Made by a program: the position numbers and the translations under genes. Positions 53,070 through 63,271 of a DNA stretch of 64,000 bases are shown here, in pieces (the stretch's first letter is position 1; every line of letters starts with the position of its first letter). A model generated the notes under the pieces. That model was not told where the DNA came from. It did no database searches and worked only from the letters and a program-made list of their open reading frames with translations. Location: the NCBI RefSeq assembly GCF_024347195.1, contig NZ_AP025281.1, positions 3,038,001-3,102,000 of the forward strand, in the 5' to 3' direction. The stretch comes from Aliamphritea hakodatensis. Its GTDB lineage: Bacteria > Pseudomonadota > Gammaproteobacteria > Pseudomonadales > Balneatricaceae.

Positions 53070-56000
53070 ATCAGATATCAAGAACGGGAATCATCGCCTG
53101 GTTCGCCGGTAACAGTGTTGCATCTAACCTGCTGCTGTTGAGCATCATTCTGCTGGGGTTGTTATCTGTTGACGGTTTACGCAAAGAAGCCTTCCCTCCC
53201 TGGCCTGTCGATTCGGTCACAGTCTCTGTTACTTATGACAGTGGTGATGCCACCCAGACCGAAGAAGGCATTGCAATAAAAATTGAAGAAGCAGTCGCAA
53301 GCGTTAACGGTATCAAACGGGTTACCTCGGTATCTGATGCAAACTCATCTACCGTGACAATTGAAAGAGTCAGTGGCTATGATTTGGACACGCTGTTACG
53401 GGATGTAAAAAGTAAAGTTGATGCTATTTATAATTTTCCGGCAGATGCTGAAAACCCGGTGATTGAAAAGCAGGCACTTAAAGAACACGCCTACTCAGTC
53501 AAAATTTACGGTAATACAGACCGACTTACCCTGCAAACACTGGCCGAACGCATGAAGGTTGACCTTCTTGCTCAGAGCCAGATCAGCAGCGTGGATATTA
53601 AAGGCAAAGCCGAAAAGTTACTGTCTGTTGAGATCGATGAAGCTAAATTAGAAGCTTACGGTCTGACCCTTTCAGACGTACAGACAGCCATCAATGCGGA
53701 ATCAACCTCAGCCCTGTCCACCAGCCTGCGCAGTGAAGATCAGATTGTGCGGCTGAAAGTTGCCCGGCAAGCCTATTATGCCGAGCAATTTGCCCGGATT
53801 CCCGTCATTACTGATCCTGCAGGAACGGTTATCAGGCTCGGCGATATCAGCCAGATTGAAGACAGCTTTACCGATCAGACCTACACCCTGGCCCGCTATA
53901 ACGGCATGAACGGCATCGGCCTTGAAATGACCGTCAATGAAACCGGCGATGTTATCAAGCTGGTTGAAGAGGCTGATGAGATCGTTGAAAAATGGCAAAC
54001 CTCCGCAGCTCTGCCGGACAATGTATCTGTACAAGCCTGGAATGATGGCAGTGCACTGATTAAAGACCGGCTCTCACTGCTCATCAAAAATGCACTGTCC
54101 GGTATAGCTCTGGTCTTTGTTGTCCTGGCCCTGTTTCTGAATCTTCGGGTCGCTCTTTGGGTTGTTGCCGGCCTGCCATTCATTTTCTGTGGCACCCTGT
54201 TCTTCATGTCTGAATCCTTCACCGGCATGTCGATCAATGAGATGACCACTTTTGGCTTTATTCTAGCTCTGGGTATCGTAGTTGATGACGCCGTCGTCGT
54301 TGGCGAAAGCATTTATACAGAACGCCGGATCAAGGGTGACACACTGGCCAACACCATCGCCGGCACTAAGCGCGTCGCCGTGCCCACGATATTCGGTGTA
54401 CTGACTACCGTTGCGGTATTTGTGGCCCTGGCCAACATCGAAGGCGGCATGGGACAGGTGTATAGTCAGTTTGCGGTAATCGTTACTATCTGTTTACTGC
54501 TCTCGGTGGTGGAGTCTAAACTGATTCTTCCGGCACATCTGGCACACCTGAATACACACCGCAAAATCGGTAACGGCTGGAAAGATTGCTGGGCACGTAT
54601 TCAGCACCGCTGCGACGCCGGGCTTATGTGGGTGACTGAACGGCTCTATGCCCCATTAATCAGACAGGTTATTCAATTTAGGTATGCCGCTGTATTAGCC
54701 TCCATTGCTGTTTTTATTTTCGTTCTCTCCATGCCTTTTAACGGCAGCGTTCGCACCGGATTCTTTCCTGACATCCCGGGTACAACGATTTCCGCCAGCC
54801 TTGCGATGCAAAATGATGCCAGCTTTGGCCTCACCCAAAAAAACCTGCTGACCCTTGAACAGCTTGCACAAAAAGCAGATCGGACCCTGTCCGGACCAGA
54901 TACCGCGTCCGGTATTGGTACTGTTGAAATCATTGCCAGCGATGATTTCTCCGGATCCGTTTCCGTTGAACTGAACGAATCTGCGAGCTACTCAATTAAT
55001 GACTTCACCCGCGAATGGAAATCTCTGGCTGGCAGTCTGGAAGGCGTAAAATCACTGGATATTCGTTCGGGTTTTGGGGGCGGCAATGAATTCAAAGTTG
55101 AACTGAAAGCCTGGGACAGCCAGACACTGTCCCTGGCCGGTAAGAAATTTTTAACAGCGCTCTCTCAAATAAAAGGTGTACAGGGGATTGATAACAACTT
55201 CAGCAGCGGCCAGAACCAGCTGAAGTTCAGCCTGACCCAGCAAGGCTATACATTGGGTATTACAACGGCGGATCTTTCCCGGCAGATACTGCAGGCCTTT
55301 GGCGGTGAAGTGGTCCAGCAGTATCAGCGGGGAAAAGACGAAATCAAGGTTCGCATCCGCTACCCTGAATCAGCACGCCGGGATATCAGCGATATCCTCA
55401 ATGCCAAAGTCCGTCTGCCCAACGGATCTGTAGTGCCGCTCTCGGTAGTCGCTTCAGTCACCGAAGAATATCAGCAAACCGAAAGGACCCGGATCGGCGG
55501 GCTGCAGGCTTACTATGTGAGCGCCAGTGTTGATAAGGCAATCCTGTCTCCAACAGAACTGGTTCAGCAGCTAGAGGCAACACTTGTCCCTGAATTGCAG
55601 AAAAGCTATCCGGATCTGAACATTCATTTTGCCGGTGAAGCGGAAGAGCAGGCTGAAACAGCAGGCTCAATGACCGAACTGTTCGTCATCGCCATGATGG
55701 CTGTTTATATTCTGTTGGCAGTTCCCTTACGTTCTTATTTTCAACCACTTATCATTATGACAGCCATTCCGTTTGGCCTGGTCGGTGCCATCCTGGGACA
55801 CTGGTTCAACGATATGATGCTGAGCGTGTTGTCATTCAACGGTATCGTCGCACTGAGCGGTGTGGTGGTGAATGACAGTCTGCTGCTGGTTTCCCGTTTT
55901 AATGAAAACCGCAAGCAGGATATACCTTATCGTGAAGCAATAATTGAGGCCTGTACAGGCCGGATCAGGCCTGTACTGCTGACATCTCTTACCACCTTTG

Positions 56001-56215
56001 CAGGGCTTGCCCCCCTTTTGAGTGAAACATCAACTCAGGCTCAGTTCATCATCCCGGCAGCAGCGTCACTGGGATACGGCATTTTATTCGCCACGGCAAT
56101 TACGTTGATAATTATTCCCGCAATGCTCATGATTCAGTATGACGTAACACAGTTTTTCAGCTCTAAAACGCATACATCTGAAACAAATGCTTACCCCGAG
56201 GAATCCGGATGCTAA
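53066..56215 (+). CDS. RND-family multidrug/metabolite efflux pump
   Basis: Inner-membrane proton-driven pump of 1049 residues, 12 predicted helices and two large periplasmic loops. The proton-relay Asp pair lies in ILALGIVVDDAVVVGESIYTE of helix 4. The family repeat at the C-terminal half (GIVALSGVVVNDSLLLVSRFNENR) is present. AcrB-type layout, but its sequence lies outside the well-known AcrB/MexB groups as far as I can tell; substrate unknown. It overlaps the response regulator by seven bases. Confidence 0.93.
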   Translation: MNQISRTGIIAWFAGNSVASNLLLLSIILLGLLSVDGLRKEAFPPWPVDSVTVSVTYDSGDATQTEEGIAIKIEEAVASVNGIKRVTSVSDANSSTVTIERVSGYDLDTLLRDVKSKVDAIYNFPADAENPVIEKQALKEHAYSVKIYGNTDRLTLQTLAERMKVDLLAQSQISSVDIKGKAEKLLSVEIDEAKLEAYGLTLSDVQTAINAESTSALSTSLRSEDQIVRLKVARQAYYAEQFARIPVITDPAGTVIRLGDISQIEDSFTDQTYTLARYNGMNGIGLEMTVNETGDVIKLVEEADEIVEKWQTSAALPDNVSVQAWNDGSALIKDRLSLLIKNALSGIALVFVVLALFLNLRVALWVVAGLPFIFCGTLFFMSESFTGMSINEMTTFGFILALGIVVDDAVVVGESIYTERRIKGDTLANTIAGTKRVAVPTIFGVLTTVAVFVALANIEGGMGQVYSQFAVIVTICLLLSVVESKLILPAHLAHLNTHRKIGNGWKDCWARIQHRCDAGLMWVTERLYAPLIRQVIQFRYAAVLASIAVFIFVLSMPFNGSVRTGFFPDIPGTTISASLAMQNDASFGLTQKNLLTLEQLAQKADRTLSGPDTASGIGTVEIIASDDFSGSVSVELNESASYSINDFTREWKSLAGSLEGVKSLDIRSGFGGGNEFKVELKAWDSQTLSLAGKKFLTALSQIKGVQGIDNNFSSGQNQLKFSLTQQGYTLGITTADLSRQILQAFGGEVVQQYQRGKDEIKVRIRYPESARRDISDILNAKVRLPNGSVVPLSVVASVTEEYQQTERTRIGGLQAYYVSASVDKAILSPTELVQQLEATLVPELQKSYPDLNIHFAGEAEEQAETAGSMTELFVIAMMAVYILLAVPLRSYFQPLIIMTAIPFGLVGAILGHWFNDMMLSVLSFNGIVALSGVVVNDSLLLVSRFNENRKQDIPYREAIIEACTGRIRPVLLTSLTTFAGLAPLLSETSTQAQFIIPAAASLGYGILFATAITLIIIPAMLMIQYDVTQFFSSKTHTSETNAYPEESGC

Positions 56216-56883
56216 ATGTTTTACTGGCAGAAGATGATCGCGACCTGGCACTGGCTGTTATCGACCATCTGGAGATTGAAAGCATCATCTGCGACTACGC
56301 AGCCAATGGTATGGAAGGCGCAGCGCTGATCGCGAAGAACCGCTATGACGTGCTGATCCTGGATATCAATATGCCAGGCATGGACGGTTTATCATTGTGT
56401 GAAAAAATACGCTCTGACAGCAATGATACTCCAATCCTGATGTTGACCGCCCGGGATACGCTGGCAAATAAAATTGAAGGATTTAACGCCGGTACCGATG
56501 ATTACATGATCAAACCCTTTGAGATTGAAGAGCTGATCGTGCGCCTGCATGCTCTTTCCAAAAGGCGCAGCGGCCAGGTATCCGTTATTCAGACCGGTCC
56601 GCTGCAGCTGAACCTTCACAGCCGCACCGCCAGTATCAACAGTTCTCCGATCAAACTGAGCCCAACGGGTTTTAAACTTCTGGAAGTACTCATGCGGGCA
56701 AGCCCCCATCCGGTCCCCCATGCGGATCTGATAATGAAAGTATGGGGAGATGACTTACCCGACAGTAACAAACTGCGCGTTCACATTCACAATCTGCGCA
56801 AAGCGCTGGAAACAGGCAATGCCGGTGACATGCTGAAAACCGCCACAGGATTCGGATTTTTCATTTCCTCAGAACACAGCTGA
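56209..56883 (+). CDS. OmpR-family response regulator
   Basis: Two-component transcription factor. Receiver domain with acidic pocket (AEDDRD) and phosphorylation Asp52 in DVLILDINMPGMDG. Thr and Lys of the switch are in MLTARD and IKPF. The C-terminal winged helix has LSPTGFKLLEVLM and the recognition-helix-like SNKLRVHIHNLRKALE. The layout resembles the PmrA/QseB subgroup, matching the box seen upstream of this operon and before cybB. 15 bases separate it from the sensor gene. It overlaps the pump gene. Confidence 0.93.
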   Translation: MLNVLLAEDDRDLALAVIDHLEIESIICDYAANGMEGAALIAKNRYDVLILDINMPGMDGLSLCEKIRSDSNDTPILMLTARDTLANKIEGFNAGTDDYMIKPFEIEELIVRLHALSKRRSGQVSVIQTGPLQLNLHSRTASINSSPIKLSPTGFKLLEVLMRASPHPVPHADLIMKVWGDDLPDSNKLRVHIHNLRKALETGNAGDMLKTATGFGFFISSEHS

Positions 56884-56898
56884 TACAAGGGTATTTCC

Positions 56899-58158
56899 AT
56901 GCAGCAAACCAAAAGCCTGAAATCCTATATTCTGTTCCGGATAATCCTGCTGGCCATCTGTATGTCTGCACTGCTCACCTACCAGAGCACACAGTATTTT
57001 CTTGAAGGCTTTGATTCCGTACAGGAATCTCAGATGATACAGGCATCAAAACTGCTACCGCCGGGGCAAAACGCCATTACTACCGACTTTGGTTACCATG
57101 TGGCAGACCGCTGGGAAAAGGTGCCGGAAAACATCCGAAACATATTCCCAACCCCGCCGGAGCGACATCAGAAGCAGCTGATCCATTTTGAAAACTGGTG
57201 GTACTTTGCCCCCCCGGAAAAATCTTATTCTCTGATGTCCCTGCGGAATAAACATGGCGAACTGCGTTACGTTTCAAAGATTATGATTTCATCCAACATG
57301 GAGAAAACAACATCCCATGAAGGGCTGGACCCCATGGTAATCATCGCTTTATGGGGCCTGGGATCATTGGCTGTTTTTATTTTCGTCATATACCGGATGC
57401 TGAATAACCTCACCTATCCGGTGCAGTCTATCTACAAATGGGCCAGGCAACTGAATCTGAAGAGTGCTAACGAATCCCCGCCGGACTTTCAGTACGATGA
57501 ACTGAACCAGCTTGCGAAAATCATTCATGGCAGTATTCAGAATGCGGGACAAGCACTGGAACGGGAAAAAGAGTTTCTGGGCTTCGCCAGCCACGAACTG
57601 CGCACCCCCATCGCAACCCTCAGAAGCAATGCCACACTGCTGGACAAAATAAGCACCTCGCCGTCCCTCAAAGAACGTGAAGTACGGGACAGAATTCTTC
57701 GGGCCAGCCTAACCATGAAAGGCATTACGGAAACCCTGCTTTGGCTGAACAGAGACAGCCAGGAAGCCCTTGAGACCACCGACGTGCATATAGAATATAC
57801 TCTGCAACAGGTAACCGGCGAACTTGACTACCTTCTTGCCGGCAAAGACGTCGAAGTGAGTATCCGAACTCAGCCCACCATCATGCAACTGCCTGAAGCG
57901 GCCTTCCGTATTCTGATCACGAATATCATCCGCAATGCGTTTCAGCATACTATTAGTGGAAAAATTCAGATCATTCAGGACGGCAACAGTATCCGGGTGA
58001 TCAATACATTGCCCGCCAGCCAAGCCAAAACCCAGACCGGATTCGGACTGGGGCTGAAACTGATTCGCCAGCTCGTCAGCCGCTTCAACTGGGCACTGAC
58101 GGAACAGGAAGAAGATGCAAGCAAACAGATGACGGTTATCTTCAACCCGGAAAAATAA
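56899..58158 (+). CDS. Sensor histidine kinase
   Basis: 419-residue membrane sensor. Two hydrophobic helices (about residues 14-31 and 140-163) flank a periplasmic domain of about 110 residues rich in aromatics (HFENWWYFAPPEKSYSLMSL). HisKA with FASHELRTPIATLR (His232), then an ATPase domain with the N box NIIRNAFQHT and G box GFGLGLKLIRQLV. The signal is unknown; a cell-envelope or efflux-substrate cue is plausible. The ATG follows AAGGGTATT. Cognate partner of the preceding regulator. Confidence 0.92.
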   Translation: MQQTKSLKSYILFRIILLAICMSALLTYQSTQYFLEGFDSVQESQMIQASKLLPPGQNAITTDFGYHVADRWEKVPENIRNIFPTPPERHQKQLIHFENWWYFAPPEKSYSLMSLRNKHGELRYVSKIMISSNMEKTTSHEGLDPMVIIALWGLGSLAVFIFVIYRMLNNLTYPVQSIYKWARQLNLKSANESPPDFQYDELNQLAKIIHGSIQNAGQALEREKEFLGFASHELRTPIATLRSNATLLDKISTSPSLKEREVRDRILRASLTMKGITETLLWLNRDSQEALETTDVHIEYTLQQVTGELDYLLAGKDVEVSIRTQPTIMQLPEAAFRILITNIIRNAFQHTISGKIQIIQDGNSIRVINTLPASQAKTQTGFGLGLKLIRQLVSRFNWALTEQEEDASKQMTVIFNPEK

Positions 58159-58224
58159 TCATCACCTTAAAACGTCCATCCCATAACAGGACCAGTACAT
58201 AACAGTCTCGTTCTGTTTCAATCT

Positions 58225-58243
58225 TTTAACGCTTTTTTAATGC
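58225..58243 (+). promoter_or_regulatory. PmrA/QseB-type direct-repeat box before cytochrome b561
   Basis: Identical to the box at 50440-50458 over 19 bases and to its flanks over 22 bases (58224-58245). It lies about 50 bases before the b561 start. The shared site suggests the response regulator of the efflux operon controls both. Confidence 0.7.
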
Positions 58244-58295
58244 CCCCCGGTTCACACTCTGACAACAAGTTCAATCAATGGCGTTGAGGTGCACC

Positions 58296-58877
58296 ATGAA
58301 TAACGATACCCCATCAAAACTGTCCCGAACCACGGTGAGATTACACTGGCTGATTGCTTTTCTGATGATCATGCTATTAGCCAGCGGCCTTTACATTTCA
58401 ACCACAGAAACCTTTGCCCTGATGCCCTGGCATAAATCCTTTGGGGTGCTGGTATTTGGTTTTGCTGTTTTTCGCATTATCTGGCGTATAAAACAGGGCT
58501 GGCCGGCACACGTGGGTAACTACTCCCGGATAGAACGCATTCTGTCCAAAGCCAGCCACTGGATTTTAATTTCAGGCACAGTCATCATGCCTTTCAGTGG
58601 TTTCATGATGTCTGCAATGGGCGGCTACGGCGTGACAGCCTTTGGGGTGGAACTCTTCCCAACAAACACAGGTCCGGATGGCCCGTTTGATTTTGTGGCT
58701 ATCAATGAGAGCCTGAAAAACATTATGAGTACTGTACACAGTCTGGCCGGGGACCTGATTCTGATCACAGTGGCCCTGCATACAATCGGCGCACTGAAAC
58801 ATCACCTGATAGATAAAGATGCCACAATCCGCCGGATGCTTGGAGCCAAACCCCATACCAAAAGCACATACGAGTAA
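58296..58877 (+). CDS. cybB: Cytochrome b561 (superoxide oxidase type)
   Basis: Diheme four-helix membrane protein, 193 residues. Histidines in RLHWLIAFLM, MPWHKSFGVL, HSLAGDLIL and HTIGALKHH are the likely heme b ligands. E. coli CybB oxidises superoxide and passes electrons to ubiquinone. The ATG at 58296 follows GAGGTG; a longer frame starts at 58278. It lies after the two-component genes and carries the same upstream box, so it may be co-regulated with the efflux pump. Confidence 0.9.
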   Translation: MNNDTPSKLSRTTVRLHWLIAFLMIMLLASGLYISTTETFALMPWHKSFGVLVFGFAVFRIIWRIKQGWPAHVGNYSRIERILSKASHWILISGTVIMPFSGFMMSAMGGYGVTAFGVELFPTNTGPDGPFDFVAINESLKNIMSTVHSLAGDLILITVALHTIGALKHHLIDKDATIRRMLGAKPHTKSTYE

Positions 58878-58936
58878 CCTCCCTTGATTCAGTGAACTCT
58901 GTTCAGTCGGAAACACAACTCAGGCGTTCCGGCCAC

Positions 58937-58991
58937 AAAAAAAAGAGAAAGCCATCTGCCGGTTACCGGACGACGGACTTTCTCTTTTTTT
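58937..58991. terminator. Bidirectional terminator between cybB and the lipoprotein gene
   Basis: AAAAAAAAGAGAAAG (58937-58951) and CTTTCTCTTTTTTT (58978-58991) enclose the structured inner segment. A second hairpin CAGCCGC/GCGGCTG (58993-59011) lies at the end of the lipoprotein gene. Confidence 0.88.
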
Positions 58992-59012
58992 ACAGCCGCG
59001 TTATGCGGCTGA

Positions 59013-59603
59013 TCAGAAACTGAAGGTAGGCGGTTCTGTTTCAGTACCGGTGAACGAACGCAGGTGAGCATTCTTCTTAATCACCTGCGAGATCATCAGT
59101 TTACAGTTTTCCGTAAAACTGACACCTGCATCTTTACTGGTCACTACCAGCACATCTTTCAGATGTTCGGTGGTATAGGTGGATGCAATGCCTTTACCGT
59201 GCTCATAATAACTTTTAAAAGGCGATTGCTGATTACCCAGATACAGCTGATCCTGCGCCGCTGACCACTGGTTCAGCTCACTTCTTTCATAATCAGAGAC
59301 CTGACAAACCTCATGCAGGCGGGCATTGATCACCGCCAGACGGCCAGCCAGAATGGCGTTACTCTGTTCCGCTTTAAGAGGATCATCTTCGCTCAGGGAA
59401 GAAGCTGAAGGTTTCGTTACTGATGCAACCGCCGGTTTCTGAGGGGCTACTTTAACAGGTGTTTTTTCAACCGTCACAGTCTGCGCCTGTACAGATGTAT
59501 CTGAAGACTCTGCCTGAGATGAAGCGTCAGGCTTTAACAGAGACTGTAACTGGCAACCCGACACCCCAATCGCAGCGACCAATAAAAGAACTCTTTTGAA
59601 CAT
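59013..59603 (-). CDS. Hypothetical lipoprotein
   Basis: 196 residues with a short signal peptide and lipobox VSGC (MFKRVLLLVAAIGVSGC). The next 70 residues are a Ser/Ala/Val/Pro-rich linker (SSQAESSDTSVQAQ...). The C-terminal half (about 80-196) is a compact domain with two Cys (CQVSDYERSELN and NCKLMISQVIKK), possibly disulfide-bonded. No family recognised. It has a terminator downstream and is divergent from nothing known. Confidence 0.6.
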   Translation of the reverse strand: MFKRVLLLVAAIGVSGCQLQSLLKPDASSQAESSDTSVQAQTVTVEKTPVKVAPQKPAVASVTKPSASSLSEDDPLKAEQSNAILAGRLAVINARLHEVCQVSDYERSELNQWSAAQDQLYLGNQQSPFKSYYEHGKGIASTYTTEHLKDVLVVTSKDAGVSFTENCKLMISQVIKKNAHLRSFTGTETEPPTFSF

Positions 59604-59705
59604 ACCAATCCGTTAACTTTGTATTTTCTGCAACTTTTTACAACCCCGGAATGATACACATCTACTATTCCATAATCCAAAGATGTGCGGCTTTTTTCTG
59701 TTAAA

Positions 59706-59747
59706 AAAACAAAAACGGCGCGAATACTGCTGCACAGCCGCGCCGTT
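59706..59747 (-). terminator. Terminator after the NhaC-type gene
   Basis: AACGGCGCG (59714-59722) and CGCGCCGTT (59739-59747) with a 16-base loop; on the minus strand U runs follow. Confidence 0.85.
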
Positions 59748-59773
59748 AACTCTGTTATATCCGTTACAGCGAA

Positions 59774-61081
59774 TTAGCGGCCATAACCCGGCCGGGCAAT
59801 GATCACTGAAATGATCGCCGCTAATCCAAGGAACCAGCAGTACTGCACCGACGTCACCAGCTCCAGTGGGGAAACTTTTGCGACAGATGATGCCAGCAGG
59901 ATCTGCGCGCCCCAGGGGATCATCCCCTGAACCACACAGGAAAAAATATCCATCAGGCTGGCAGCGCGTTTCGCGTTTACCCCATAACGTTCCGCAATGT
60001 CCCTTGCCAGCGAGCCGGCAATGACAATGGACACCGTATTATTAGCAGTACACAGGTTTACCGCAGCCACACTGGCGGCAATGCTGAATTCCCCCACCCG
60101 GCGATTATCTTCGCGCCCTTCCCGGTGAGTCAGTTTCTCAATGGTCTGCGCAATAAAGTTCAGGCCACCCTGCTGTTTGATCAAAGCACCTAAACCGCCG
60201 ATCAGCATAGACAGGATTATAATTTCCTGCATTCCGGTATAGCCCTGGTAAATCTGTTTAGACAACTGCGCCACACTGTAATCCGGCAGGCTCATGAAGC
60301 CAACGCCACCGGCCAGTAAGATACCGGTTAACAGTACCAGCATTACATTCATCCCCAATACCGCCAGAACCAGCACAACCAGATACGGCACTACTTTAAT
60401 GAATTCATAATCCTGCGGTATCACATCACCCGGGTTACTCTGATAGGCCAGCAACAGAATCGCCGCAAAGGCCGCCGGCAAGGCGATCATCAGGTTAAGA
60501 CGGAACTTATCCCGCATTGCACACCCCTGAGTACGGGTTGCAGCAATGGTTGTATCTGAGATGATCGACAAGTTATCGCCAAACATGGCGCCGCCAACAA
60601 CAGCGCCGGTAGTCAACAGCAATGGCAGGTCACTGGACTCAGATAACCCGACCGCAACCGGTGCCACCGCGGCAATAGTGCCCATGGAGGTACCCATTGA
60701 TGTAGCAATAAAAGCAGCAATCACAAAGATGCCCGGTAATAACAGCCATTCAGGTATAACGCTCAGCCCGAAATTAACCGTTGCATCTACCCCGCCAACA
60801 GCTTTCACCACTGAGGCAAACGCCCCGGCCAGCAGAAACACCAGCACCATGGTGATAATGGTGGAATCACCGATCCCTTTAATGAAAGATTCCAGCCGGT
60901 TATTCAGTGATCCGGCAGAAAAGCAAAGTGCCAGCACAATCGCCGGGATAATCGCGACGGGCGCAGAAATCTGATAGAAAGCAAAATCAGTGCCCTGTGA
61001 CTGATAATAAAGACCGCTGCCAATGAACAGCACAAGAAACAGCGCTAACGGTAGCAGCGCCAGTGGGTTGGAAGTTTGCAT
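59774..61081 (-). CDS. NhaC-family Na+/H+ antiporter
   Basis: 435-residue inner-membrane antiporter with about 11-12 helices. The GDNLSIISDTTIAATRTQGC segment is the NhaC-family signature. SMGTSMGTIAAVAPVAVGL and the later AANNTVSIVIAGSL are other conserved stretches. Ion homeostasis at marine salinity is likely; some relatives carry amino acids or lactate, so specificity is not certain. The ATG at 61081 is clear. It is followed by a terminator and divergent from the chemotaxis receptor. Confidence 0.88.
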   Translation of the reverse strand: MQTSNPLALLPLALFLVLFIGSGLYYQSQGTDFAFYQISAPVAIIPAIVLALCFSAGSLNNRLESFIKGIGDSTIITMVLVFLLAGAFASVVKAVGGVDATVNFGLSVIPEWLLLPGIFVIAAFIATSMGTSMGTIAAVAPVAVGLSESSDLPLLLTTGAVVGGAMFGDNLSIISDTTIAATRTQGCAMRDKFRLNLMIALPAAFAAILLLAYQSNPGDVIPQDYEFIKVVPYLVVLVLAVLGMNVMLVLLTGILLAGGVGFMSLPDYSVAQLSKQIYQGYTGMQEIIILSMLIGGLGALIKQQGGLNFIAQTIEKLTHREGREDNRRVGEFSIAASVAAVNLCTANNTVSIVIAGSLARDIAERYGVNAKRAASLMDIFSCVVQGMIPWGAQILLASSVAKVSPLELVTSVQYCWFLGLAAIISVIIARPGYGR

Positions 61082-61639
61082 GAATCGTCATCCTGAAACG
61101 AGAAATCTGTGGGTAACAGTTAACTCAGCCCGGCTGCCAGGATCTCTGTAAGCCAGACTGGAAGTGCCGGCAAAGATACTCTCAGAATACTGTAAAGAAA
61201 AGATTTTTTATTTCTTTTTAGAATTAAAAAATTATAAAACATAGCATGTTGGTTATAAAAGACCACCCCGCTCTGTTGCAGGTGCTTCTCTACAGATAAT
61301 CAACCGGTTATTACAAAACTGTAACCGGACACACATAGTGCCCGGCCAGGCGATTCTGGCCTGGATTAAAATCTTACCATCTGTACAAAATTCAAACAAA
61401 AACGACGATTTCACACCTGTACCAAAATACCATTCAGCTCTGAAACAGAAGCAATATACTGGTAGCACCTGATGAATTACCTCTCTCAAAAAATAATAAA
61501 TATTGCATTAGATTCAATAAGTTGATACTTATACGCCGCGTTAGCATGTAGCAAATGGTTTTATAACAGGATCTTATGAAACCACAATGCTACCGGGGGA
61601 ACATGCTGTTTTTCATCAAACATATGAACAGGAAGTAAC
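61082..61639. other. Intergenic region between nhaC-type gene and the receptor
   Basis: Divergent promoters must lie here. I found no clear flagellar sigma28 promoter for the receptor and only weak sigma70-like elements (TTGCAT near 61502). An open frame at 61253-61489 on the minus strand is not supported. Confidence 0.4.
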
Positions 61640-63271
61640 ATGCTGAAAAACATGTCCATTAAGCATAAACTGCTTATGATGTCAGTACTGCCAGTTGCAG
61701 GTTTACTTGCAATTATGATCACCGCTTTGCTTGAGTTACAGGTTACCGTCGCAGGCTCAGAACGTATCTATAAAGACCGGGTCATTCCACTGGAAGACCT
61801 CAAAGTTATATCAGACGACTATGCCATCAAAGTTATCAATAGCCTGAACAAAGCCAACGTTGGCCTGACGCCTCTGAATACAACCGTTAAGGACATCATT
61901 CAGGCAGAGCAGCAAATCCAGCTCAAATGGCAGGACTTTATGTCCAGCCACCTGACAGAAGAAGAGGCACGAATTGCTGCAGAAGCTGAAGCGCTTTTTA
62001 AACATGCCGACACAGTCATCTACACCCTCGTGGGTAAACTGGAAAAATTTCAGGGTAATCCTGAAAACACTCTCACTGAAGATATAGCCGGACTTTATGC
62101 GGCGATTGATCCCATCAGCGTTAAAATTAATGAGCTGGTTGAGTTTCAACTGCGGGGGGCAGAACAGGAATTCCATCTGGTTCAGGCAACCTATGATGAA
62201 AGCTTGCTATACCTCGGTCTGATGACTCTGGTCATTTCTGCGTCCTTTCTGGCAATTGCTTTCAGCATTTTTCATTCTTTGATGGGATCATTAAACCAGG
62301 CCCGCCAGACTATCGAAAAAATAGCCCTCACGTCCGACCTGACGCTCACGCTGGATATCACTAACAATGATGAATTGGGAGATATGGCCGGCAGTTTTAA
62401 CAAAATGATTGATCAAATGCGGAGCATTATCCTGCAAATCAACCTGGCCACTGGACAGCTGGCAGCTTCAGCTACCGATATGACCCGCGTCAGCATAGAT
62501 GCCAACAGTAATATTGATGCCCAACGTATTGAGATAGAGCAGGTCGCTACCGCCATGAATGAAATGGTCGCCACTGCTCAGGACATTTCACAACATGCCA
62601 CTCATGCCGATCTCGACGCACAGAATACCAGCAAGCAGGCTGCCAAAGGCAACAGCATTGTGTCTGAAGCGGTCAATGCGACAAACACCCTGATCAATGA
62701 TGTCGCGACCGTATCAGAACGTATCCAGGCACTGGAAAATGACAGCGCCAGTATTGGGAATATTGTCGACGTTATCAAAGAAATTGCTGAGCAGACAAAT
62801 TTACTGGCACTCAATGCAGCCATTGAAGCAGCCCGGGCTGGTGATCAGGGGCGCGGGTTCGCCGTTGTAGCAGACGAAGTAAGAACCTTAGCCCAACGGA
62901 CTCAAAGCTCAACCCAGGAAATCCAGAATGCGATAGAGCATTTGCAAACAGGTACGGCAAATGCAGTGACGGCGATGATTGCCGGTCAGGAAAAAGCGAA
63001 AGATGCTGGCGAAAAAGCCGGTGAAGCCGGTGAAGCGCTGCGTAATATTTCCCTCGCAATTAACAGTATTACCGACATGAATACACAAATTGCCAGCGCC
63101 TCCGGCGAACAGACCAGCGTATCGGAAGAGATCGACCGTTCTCTGATCAGCATTCTGGACAACTCCCACAGCTCCGCACAGGGAGCACAGGATATTGCAC
63201 GCTCCAGTGAAGAACTTTCAGCGCTCGCAGATGAGCTTAAAGCGACCGTTGAGCGTTTTCGGATTGCCTGA
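61640..63271 (+). CDS. Methyl-accepting chemotaxis protein
   Basis: Chemoreceptor with 543 residues. Helix 1 (about 11-31), a four-helix-bundle type periplasmic domain (about 32-190, rich in Glu/Ala), helix 2 (about 191-213), a HAMP domain (about 214-265) and a cytoplasmic signalling domain with the conserved hairpin EIAEQTNLLALNAAIEAARAGDQGRGFAVVADEVRTLAQRT. No C-terminal NWETF pentapeptide for CheR binding. The ATG follows AGGAAG. Ligand unknown. Confidence 0.93.
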   Translation: MLKNMSIKHKLLMMSVLPVAGLLAIMITALLELQVTVAGSERIYKDRVIPLEDLKVISDDYAIKVINSLNKANVGLTPLNTTVKDIIQAEQQIQLKWQDFMSSHLTEEEARIAAEAEALFKHADTVIYTLVGKLEKFQGNPENTLTEDIAGLYAAIDPISVKINELVEFQLRGAEQEFHLVQATYDESLLYLGLMTLVISASFLAIAFSIFHSLMGSLNQARQTIEKIALTSDLTLTLDITNNDELGDMAGSFNKMIDQMRSIILQINLATGQLAASATDMTRVSIDANSNIDAQRIEIEQVATAMNEMVATAQDISQHATHADLDAQNTSKQAAKGNSIVSEAVNATNTLINDVATVSERIQALENDSASIGNIVDVIKEIAEQTNLLALNAAIEAARAGDQGRGFAVVADEVRTLAQRTQSSTQEIQNAIEHLQTGTANAVTAMIAGQEKAKDAGEKAGEAGEALRNISLAINSITDMNTQIASASGEQTSVSEEIDRSLISILDNSHSSAQGAQDIARSSEELSALADELKATVERFRIA

